In this document: piece by piece, positions 54,841 to 64,000 of the stretch
How positions within the stretch are numbered: the stretch's first letter is position 1
Layout: every line of letters starts with the position of its first letter
NCBI RefSeq assembly: GCF_012489685.1
Contig: NC_080045.1
Coordinates: 10,565,648-10,629,647 of the forward strand
Reading direction: 5' to 3'
Source of the DNA: Lotus japonicus
Taxonomy: Eukaryota; Streptophyta; Magnoliopsida; Fabales; Fabaceae
DNA: 64,000 nucleotides
Translations under genes and position numbers: made by a program
Notes under the pieces: model-generated
Seen by the model: the letters and a program-made list of their open reading frames with translations, nothing else
The model's database searches: none
Told to the model about the DNA's origin: nothing

Positions 54841-56030
54841 TATATATATGGCTACGCACACGCACACACATAACTATATGTGTGCATAGATAAAATGCTC
54901 ATAAAAACATATGTATTGAATTAACGAGAATGTGCATTGGAAAATAAAAGAAAAATAATAAAATTTAAAAGCACCGTCCAAAATGATCAATTAGCATGTG
55001 AGAAAAAGTAAGATAAGTGGTAAAATTTTTGGCAACCACACATTTTACTACATTAGATAAGATCAAGAAGAATTCTACACATGTAATAAATAAATAAATT
55101 TGGAAGAAGATTTGTATGACGTAAGAAAGATTTGTTTTCCTCTTATGGTAGACATGAAGAAGCTCTATAAATAGGCTTCAATTCATCCTTGTCATTCGCA
55201 GAGAATTTTTCCACAAAGGAAGAATACTAGGTATGTTGAGAGTGAGATACTGAGAGTGTGGGTTAAGAGTTTGAGATTCCATCCTCTCAAAGAGAAGACT
55301 TCGCAACTGAAGTAGGGGGAGTTCATTTTTATCTTAAAATTATGAGAAAATAGTAGTAATATAAATTTGATGAATCAATAAACTCTTATAGTAAGAGTTT
55401 GTTAATTTATTCCCTTGAGTTCCCTAGCTCAAGAGCAAGTTAAGCCATTTTAGATATTTATCTTCTTTCATTTTTTATATCTAAGAATGTGTGTGTTTTC
55501 AAATGAAATTTGGTTTACTACATTACACATCATACCCAATGTGAAGGGTATCATTTCCTCTTATGCGCATGTTTCTACTACTGAAAAATCACAAAAAAAA
55601 AAATTAGCTTTTTGACACCAACGTGTTTTCAGATTTGCTTCTTTGACTAGTTAAAATTAATAATTAAACCATTTTTTTCTAGTCTTCGCGTTTCTGAAAT
55701 CTTACGTGGTTGCATTCCTTTCAAGCTTTTATTTAACTTGCAGTAGCTATGTTTTGTAAAAGAAAGTTTCCTAAAATTTAAAGTAACATCTTCAAATTAA
55801 CAAGAAGGATTTGATGTATATGTATAACATAAATTGTTGGGCGTTTTATCTCAGGTTTTTTTGGGATAGTGTTTTGATGTTAAGTGATTATTTTTTGTTA
55901 TACTAATCAACTTTTCTTGCTCTGTACACTTTTGAGCTTTGTTCCCAAAGCTTTTGCCTAATATATCTTAAAGCTTTCTAAAATATATAAATAAATTACA
56001 CTATATATATATTAAGAACTTTGGCGCTCA
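54841..56030. other. intergenic region with a promoter-like segment
   Basis: No gene is seen. At 55117 TGACGTAAG resembles an as-1 type element. About 50 bases later CTATAAATAGGC is a good TATA box, and an A/T-rich stretch with AATAAA (55376) follows about 200 bases downstream. This could be the LTR or promoter piece of a decayed retroelement. No coding domain supports a closer call. Confidence 0.3.
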
Positions 56031-56034
56031 AGGG

Positions 56035-56400
56035 TCGGTGCTTCACATGGAGCTCCTTGCAATCTGTCGTGGCTTGGAACTCGCTTGGAATCTTGGTCAT
56101 CGTCGGGTTCAGTGTACCTCGGATTCGTTGCTCGCTGTCAATTTGATTCTTCGGCCTCCCTCTCATTTTCATGTTGAGGCTGTGCTTGTCCATTCCATCC
56201 TGGACCTGCTTCGGCGAGATTGGGTGGTCCAAGTTGCTCATGTCTTACGTGAGGGGAATGCTTGTGCGGATTTTTTGGCAAAAGCGGGAGCAGCTCAGGA
56301 GCGTGATTTCCTCCTCCTCCAGGATCCCCCTCCTGGAATGGAGTATTTACTTATGGCAGACTCTATGGGGTTTGTGACAGTTAGGCAGTAGGGGGTTGTT
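56035..56400 (+). pseudogene. LINE RNase H (RVT_3) fragment
   Basis: One open frame gives the C-terminal two thirds of a plant LINE RNase H domain: L-H-M-E-L-L-A-I-C-R-G-L-E-L-A-W, then V-Q-C-T-S-D-S-L-L-A-V, then H-V-L-R-E-G-N-A-C-A-D-F-L-A-K, then a stop near 56390. The E and D of the catalytic set are visible. The first strand of the domain and all of reverse transcriptase are missing. A (T)n and A-rich tail follows, as in a LINE 3' end. Despite being open it is a fragment. Confidence 0.75.
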
Positions 56401-56720
56401 GGTTTTTGTTTTTTTCTTTTCCTCTCTTTGTTGTTAAGCATCAAAAAAAAAGTACCTAACTATTTAAGTCTCAAGACTACTAAATTCTAATTTTTTTACC
56501 GTTAAATTTTTCAGTGTAAAGTTTATAGATTAGCCTTAATTATTCTCCAGAATTTTTTGGATTTATGTGGCAAACCTGTTGGTTTTTTTCTTAATTCGTT
56601 ACCCTATAACTCAATAGAGAAAATAAATACACCATTAAATTGTGAGAATGACTAGTTATTTATTTGAGGAATTGTTAATTAAACATGACAACAATATGAT
56701 TAAATTATGTACATATATAT
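56401..56720. other. AT-rich spacer
   Basis: Follows the LINE tail and precedes the Helitron-like 3' end. Nothing else is recognised. Confidence 0.5.
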
Positions 56721-56725
56721 AACTC

Positions 56726-57610
56726 GTACGATAACCCGTACGCTGCACGGAATTTTATGTTGAATTTTTTTAATAAATAAATTAGTTTTTTATATATGTA
56801 GTTTTTAAATTATAAATAAGTCAACCGTTTAATAATATATGAAGAAAAAGTAGAATAAATAAATGAAATTGTGTTATATACGTCAAACATTTCCAAAAAC
56901 TCCCTTAAACACTATATTTAAAGTGGTGGTATGTTGTTTGCTCGACTCATCGAGTATACAAAGTTTAAGACCATTTCTTGAGCGTACTCTTGAGAGAGCT
57001 ACATATAACTGACCATAAGTGAAGACAGAACTCGAAAGGAAGAGCCTAACCTGAGATAATGTTTGTCCTTGACCTTTATTTATGGTCATCGCAAAGCATA
57101 CTGCAATTTGAAACTGTCTTCTTATGAATTTAATTGCAAATTTGGAATCAGAAGGAACCAAGTCCATTATTAAAATGTGCATTTTTTCATTAGCATTTGT
57201 TCCTGTGATAACAGTTGCACCAATAACACGTTCACCAAGTTCATCCACAATTAACCTGGTTTCATTGCATAAACCTACTGCTTGGTCTATATTTCTCAAA
57301 AGCATGATTTAAGTACCAACTTTCAATAATAATTTGTGGTTTGGAATTCCTGAACTTTTAGTGTCAATCAAAAATTCTGTGTTAACCCATCACCTCGGAT
57401 TTCAGAATTCTCATCAGATCGCAAGGTAGAGTCGAAGCTCAGATATTCATGTTCTGGTGCAGCTATCATGTCAAGCATGTAAGTGTTTATCATTTCAACA
57501 ACCTCTAGTGTAGGGGTCAATTTTGCTCTATCTTGAAAGAATTGCGGGTCTTTCATTTTGTTCGTAAGGTCAGGAACTCGTGCAATGCATGAAGTATAAT
57601 TCTGAATATA
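56726..57610 (-). pseudogene. Helitron helicase (PIF1-like) C-terminal remnant
   Basis: Two minus-strand frames adjoin. 57556-57368 carries the R-A-x-L-T-P-T-L-E-V-V-E-M-I-N-x-Y-M-L block and an E-Y-L-S-F-D-S block. 57305-56883 carries MLLRNIDQAVGLCNETRLIV, then VITGTN, then RRQFQIAVCFAMTINKGQGQ, then FTYGQLYVALSRVRSRNGLK. These are the last motifs of Rep-helicase proteins of plant Helitrons. The frames are broken at about 57310-57370 and all upstream motifs are absent. A hairpin-like CCGTGCAGCGTACGG on the minus strand at 56752-56738, shortly after the stop, resembles the short hairpin near a Helitron 3' end. Confidence 0.8.
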
Positions 57611-57869
57611 TTAAAATTTATTTTTAATATATGGATTTTTTTTTATATAGATGATAAATAAACACAAATATAATTGTATGTTTAATTAATATGAATATGA
57701 TATAAAAATTGAATATATAATTAATTGCATGATTTTTTTTTTCGTTTTTCCCATATCTAAATAATTCTACACAATTTATAACATATAAAAGATGTGATAT
57801 TTTTTGGTACATCGGACTGATAAATTGCACCATCCAGTAATTGATCTTTCGACCTCTCCCACTCAACCC

Positions 57870-59330
<1,461 letters not shown>

Positions 59331-60380
59331 TTGATCATATGTTATATTAGGTAGTAGTTAATAAATTCCCTGAGATAAGTGAGAGTAGTTGACTTTATTC
59401 AATGAGTTGACATTTCTTTTTTTTTGTTTATTCCAGAGTTTAAAATGATGATATAAGTCTTAATTCTACGTTCAAAAAATTTGCAATTACAAAGGGTCTT
59501 GCCCACATTTTTTTTTTGTATAAACATCCGGTACCCGCTCACCCTTTGGGTCTTGCCCTTAAATTTACAAAAAAAAATTTCAAACAAATTTTTTTAAAAC
59601 AAATCAAAATATTCGTTAATGATAACAACCTTTACCATTAACATAGCATCGAGTTTTGTAAAAAATTTAATCCCATTTTGTTTTCAAAAGATTGACTTGC
59701 TAAAAAATTAGTTATACTAAATAATTAAGTGTGTTCAACTTCATTCCCCGTGAAGAATAATGAGAGAACAATAATATATATTCAGTAAAAAAAACCAACA
59801 CTTATTATATTTCTACCATTTAGATGTCCATTGGTTTCATTACATGATTTAGAAGAGTGACAAATAATGAAAAGAACAATAATATATTTCAATAAAAAAA
59901 CCAACACTGATTATATTTCCACTGTCTAGGTGTCCATTTGTCTCAACCAAGGCATAATGGTGTGATTCTTCGAGAGAAATTTCTAAACATAAGGGCAGAA
60001 GCATGGAGTAGTGGCATAAGAGCCTTATTTTCACTTATTAGAATACACTGTAAATTTTGTATGTTGTTTCTAATTTTGGTAATTCTAGAAAATTTGAGTT
60101 CCTCCTTTCTATTCCATCATGAACAATAATCACAATATTTTCCGCCAGTGCACTATCTTTGTCCCTGGAGCTTTTCTTGCAAAGAGGAAACTGAAGCACA
60201 TGCAGAACATGTGTGAATAACCTAGAACTCAAAGGATAATTTAGTCTACCATCAAGATTCAGAAATATAAAAAAAAAAAACTTAAATGAAACCATAAAAG
60301 TGTAACAATGAATCATGTAATGTAAGAATGAGCAAGTAACGTTCAAAAAAAAAAAAGACATTTGGAAAATCATTGTAACA
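59331..60380. other. intergenic, with a two-copy tandem duplication
   Basis: No gene is seen. Two adjacent copies of about 108 bases (59759-59850 and 59867-59945) share ACAATAATATAT and AAAAACCAACACT blocks. The rest is AT-rich. Confidence 0.45.
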
Positions 60381-61063
60381 ACCAATAAAAAAAAACATGT
60401 GGCATTAATGTTACTATATGACCCACTTTGGTGGATGGACTTTATATATTATTAAGATTAAGATTTCAAAAACAAAACACTAAATTTGTAACAATTATTC
60501 CTAATTTAACAATGTTTTATATTCTTGTTTTTGACTTTTAGTCATATATCACTGGTTATGTTCATATAATTAGAAATGATTCATAATATTAAATATTTCT
60601 ACATATATCATGGGCGAAGATTTGCAGGTATTGAAAATAAATCAAAACGTAAGTAAGAAAGGCTGGCCGTGAAAGAAATTGGTCAAAATTTGAATGTAAT
60701 AATAAAGGCAATTATTCAAGGTGGTGCAATTATTCAAAACGTAAGTAATGATAAAGGCTGGCCGTGTAAGGAAATTATTCAAAATTTGGATGTAAACAAA
60801 TTTATTGAATGTAATAATTGCACGGTGAATTTATTTGAAGGTCAATTGCATGATTTATTAACATTTATATGTATTGATTAATTTATTTATTGATGTGAAC
60901 CAATCAAAAGTAGCCATGTGGAAATTAATTTCGACCAATGTGAACCAATCAAAAGTAGCCATGTGGAAATTCAATGAAACCAACCAATAGAATGCTAACA
61001 TTTGGAAATTATAAAGCAATATGGCCCACTTTGGTATATGAGCTTTATATATTATTAAGATAT
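60381..61063. repeat. segment bounded by direct repeats with inner duplications
   Basis: CCCACTTTGGT plus CTTTATATATTATTAAGAT occurs at 60422-60462 and again at 61024-61063. Inside, one block of about 92 bases containing GGCTGGCCGTG is doubled (60643-60735, 60736-60830). Another with CAAAAGTAGCCATGTGGAAA is also doubled (60903-60932, 60947-60975). This may be a non-autonomous element or a stepwise tandem duplication. Confidence 0.5.
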
Positions 61064-62691
61064 TTCCATTTATATGTTCTATTGTTGGATATGTTTATAT
61101 TGAAACCACTTAAATAAAGTTTCAATGGATCTTCGTTTTTACGCTCCTTAGATTTTAAATCATGAAGGTTTTGAAAATTATCTATGTAAAGTAATATTCT
61201 TATGATAAGTCATGAGTTTAATATATACATGAAATGAACTTTTGAATTGATGGAACAAGGAGCTCATTTTTTGAAATAGGAATGGGTAGTAGGGTCTGTT
61301 CACAGACATTGTGGATAAAATCTCTTGTATAATCCCACATGTGGTTAGGAGTAGCTACCCTGTATCGTGACATTATACTTACAACTCAGAGTATCTTGAC
61401 TACATACTATGGGCATGTTTGATAACCCTTTTCAAAAACAAAAAACTGAAAAACTTGCTTGGGTAATCAAAAAAATGTTTTCAATTCTAAAAACGGTTCT
61501 CAATTTTCCCTTTTAAAAACTGAAAAACGGAAACAGGTAAAATGTGTTTTGCTTTTCAATTTTGCTTTTCTCTCTCCAAAACAGAAAACACACGGAGAAG
61601 TGCCTGTTTTCAGTAATGACATAGTTGGTAAATATTACCAATTACATAAAACGCTTATATGTTCACTTAAGTAGGTTTTTTTTCCAGCAAACTCACATCC
61701 TTCCACATTGAGCTTCTGGAACGCGTTCACCCACCTATCTGCGGCGTAGTGGAAAATCAAAATCTCAGGTTTTTGTTCTTCCATTCTCTTGTAAATCTCA
61801 ATTTGGTTTGATTTCTGTTAATTTTGGTTCCTCTTGATTCCTCTGTCATCTTCAATTTCTCTAATCTCTATGGGTTTTGTTTTAGTTTCCATGCTTGAAC
61901 CTAGGGTTTTGGTTGGGTTTCTTGGGTGAGTTTTGTGGGGTTGTTGGTGGGTGGGGGGTCGTGGTTGGGTTGTTGGAAGGCTTTGAAAGTTTGGTGGTGA
62001 GGTGGGGTTTTATGTGTTGCAGGCGTATCTCGTATTTGCCGTGGTTGGGGTATTTTTTTTGTTCATATGGGGTGCAGTGGGTGGGGTATTATTTTCGTTC
62101 ATAGTGGTGTAGTGGAAAATATGGATTTTTGATTTTTGGGTTCATCAAGGCAAGGAAGTCAAAGAGGGTATTATTTTTGTTCATATGGGTGCAGTGGGTG
62201 GGGTATTATTTTCATCTATGCTTTTTAGTGTTATTGGTTTGCTCTTCATATGCTTGCTGTCTTTTTTTTATATGCATTTTTACATGTTGCTAGTACGTCT
62301 GTGTGATTTTGTGTCCAGATCATGGTGAATGTGGGATCATACATGGACAAAATGGGGGTTGTGTTTTGTTGTGTGGTACATTAAATGGAGAGCTTTTAAG
62401 GGTCATTGCAAATGTGGTAGTTTCTGGCTTTAAGTGGTGGGATTATTATTCGGAATATGTGGGAGGCAGCTAGACTTTTGATTTTAATTAGTCTCTAACG
62501 TTAGGTTCTTTAATTACTTTGTCTATTATTCTTTTTCCTCTTTACTTTGTATATTACTTTGTATATTATTCTTTCCTTTTTTCTTTTGTATTGGGTTAAA
62601 AAAAAAACATGTTGCTGGTGGTATGTTACTCATGGATATAGTATACTTACTTGTGGATTGTATACTTACTTGTGATGATAATTTGTAATAG
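61064..62691 (+). other. probable 5' part of a PIF/Harbinger-type element
   Basis: From about 61408 (GGGCATGTTTGATAACCC) the sequence resembles the end and subterminal TTTTC/GAAAA-rich region of plant PIF/Harbinger or related elements. A leader-like tract (61690-61770) with a donor-like CTCAG|GTTTTTG (61769) and a T/G-rich intron-like stretch follow, up to the exon at 62692. No other gene is seen. Confidence 0.35.
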
Positions 62692-63660
62692 ATGGCAATT
62701 AACGCTGATAGTGTTGAGTCCAAGCTATGGCCTGAATTAGCTGTTAAGGAATTCATAGATGTTATGGTTGATGAAGTGACAAATGGAAATATGCCAAATG
62801 GTGTATTTCATACTAGAACATGAACCTCGATGACCACTAAGTTGAATTTCAAAACAAAGCGTTCTTATAAAAAAGAACAACTGAAGACAAAGATGCATAG
62901 GTTGCGAGCTTTGTATAGCGAATTCTTTGCACTTCTGAATCACACTGGATTGAGGTGGAATCCTGAAACCAACACTGTCACCGCAAGTGAGGAAGTTTGG
63001 AAAGATTATATTCAGGTATGTATGTAATCAACATTGGATTTATTGTTCACTTTATTTATCAATATTTGTAGTGAATTAACTTAGTACTTATATTATTTCG
63101 GGTTCATGATAAAGCTGCTCAGTTTCAAAGGAGAGGTCTTGACCATTATAAATTGCTGGGAATTATATTTAACAAAAATACTGCAACGGAAGTTCTTCAC
63201 CATTCATCTACCCAAGACCCACCAAATACAAATGAATAAATTGAGCTTGAAAATCAATCCCGCAATAATGGGGTTCATGTTAATCTTGATAATGATAGTT
63301 CTAATGATGATGTTCAAGAATTGGAGCGCGTGACTCGTAGTGGAAAGCGCCTAATTCAAGAGAAAGAGGACAAATCTAAGAAAAGTACTAGAATAGGTCA
63401 AATGTGAGATGCACTGGAAACATGAGTTGATGCATCCAAGGCATGGGCTGATAGGTATAGGGGTCATAGTATGGAGGCCACTTCTTCCGTTGTAACGCCA
63501 GATTATTCAATTACTAAGTGTCTGACTGCACTTGAAGGAAAGGCATCTCAGTGGATACCTACATGAAAGCTTGTGAAAAGTTTAAGGAGGCTGAATATAG
63601 AGAGATGTTTCTTGCTATGTCTGCTGAAATGAGACAAGCGTGACTTCAGAGGCTTTAGGA
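62692..63660 (+). pseudogene. MYB/SANT-like gene of PIF/Harbinger type, decayed
   Basis: Exon 1 (62692-63015, ending CAG|GTATGT) encodes a Myb/SANT-like domain of the PF12776 kind: E-F-I-D-V-M-V-D-E-V-x-N-G-N-M-P, then Y-K-K-E-Q-L-K-T-K-M-H-R-L-R, then A-S-E-E-V-W-K-D-Y-I. A TGA at 62821 interrupts it where the family has Trp. Exon 2 (from about 63102) gives AAQFQRRGLDHYKLLGIIFN and later a KCLTALEG and FLLAM-like tail, cut by several stops (near 63238, 63406, 63424 and 63565). The expected AG before exon 2 is missing. Such proteins partner the DDE transposase of PIF/Harbinger elements or have become host regulators. This copy looks dead. Confidence 0.65.
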
Positions 63661-64000
63661 GTGGTACTTTGATTGCTTATCTTGTGTTTGTTAGAGGCTT
63701 TAGGAGATATACTCCTTAAGTACTTTATTTAATGTTTTTGTGCTGAATTTGAATGTGTTGGATATTTTCTTATTTTTATGTTATTGAGTGTGTTGGATGT
63801 TTTACTATGCATGTAATGTGATAGATTTTTTATTATGATTATCGAATGTGTTGGATGTTTTATTATAGTTATAATGTGATGGATTTTTTATTATGATTAT
63901 TGAATGTGCTGGATGTTTTATTATGATTAAGTTATTGAGATTTTGTTATAATAATTAAATGACAGGTTATTTCCATTATGGATATTGATGGAGATTCTTC
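63661..64000. other. AT-rich end of the window
   Basis: Repeated GTGTTGGATGTTTTATTATG motifs (63790-63920, about four copies, 50-60 bases apart) form a small tandem series. No gene is seen. Confidence 0.5.

Noticed and set aside
56038..56391. Host RNase H gene
   Set aside because: It lacks the first part of the domain and is followed by a LINE-like tail; it is a truncated retrotransposon fragment even though the frame is open.
62526..62943. Minus-strand frames near 62.5-62.9 kb
   Set aside because: They overlap the plus-strand MYB/SANT exon and show no domain.

Overview
This is plant nuclear DNA, most likely from a legume. The evidence is AT-rich sequence, genes with GT-AG introns, plant-only protein families, a Sirevirus-type Ty1/copia element like soybean SIRE1, and legume-style TRIM and MITE repeats. 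The species cannot be fixed from the sequence alone. I find three host genes and a dense layer of transposable elements of nearly every plant class.

Layout. 1-8160 is repeat territory: a tRNA-derived SINE, two LINE RNase H remnants, a 2978-bp candidate solo LTR (3300-6277) with its own TATA box and a four-copy internal tandem repeat, and a MULE-like inverted-repeat element nested in an older hAT-like MITE. 8460-13250 (+) is a four-exon gene for a membrane RING-H2 E3 ubiquitin ligase, with a Tourist-like MITE in intron 1. 13640-14840 is a LINE remnant. 15415-17720 (-) is a two-coding-exon gene for a PAM2 plus CUE protein of the CID5/CID6 type, which binds poly(A)-binding protein. 19300-42550 (-) is one very large gene for TIC236, the TamB/DUF490-family protein of the chloroplast inner envelope. 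I resolve 23 in-frame exons giving about 2181 residues. Its introns hold copia fragments, a complete TRIM element, an unusual element rich in CGTATCG motifs, microsatellites and a duplicated exon tail.

42616-43146 is a MULE-type MITE with a perfect 9-bp target-site duplication, immediately upstream of TIC236. 43200-44750 holds LINE remnants. 44912-53910 is a young, full-length Sirevirus with 1.2-kb LTRs, TSD TATAG, one nonsense mutation and one frame break in gag-pol, a shortened 3' env-like region and open antisense frames. 54161-54840 is a second TIR MITE. 56035-57630 holds a LINE RNase H fragment and a decayed Helitron helicase. 57870-59330 is a degenerate tandem array interrupted by a long CT microsatellite. 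61400-63700 is a decayed PIF/Harbinger-type MYB/SANT gene.

The host genes do not form a pathway: one acts in protein turnover, one in mRNA/translation control and one in chloroplast protein import. The main story is how a 23-kb essential-type gene keeps a continuous reading frame while its introns and promoter collect mobile DNA. I found no CRISPR array, rRNA gene or intact tRNA gene.
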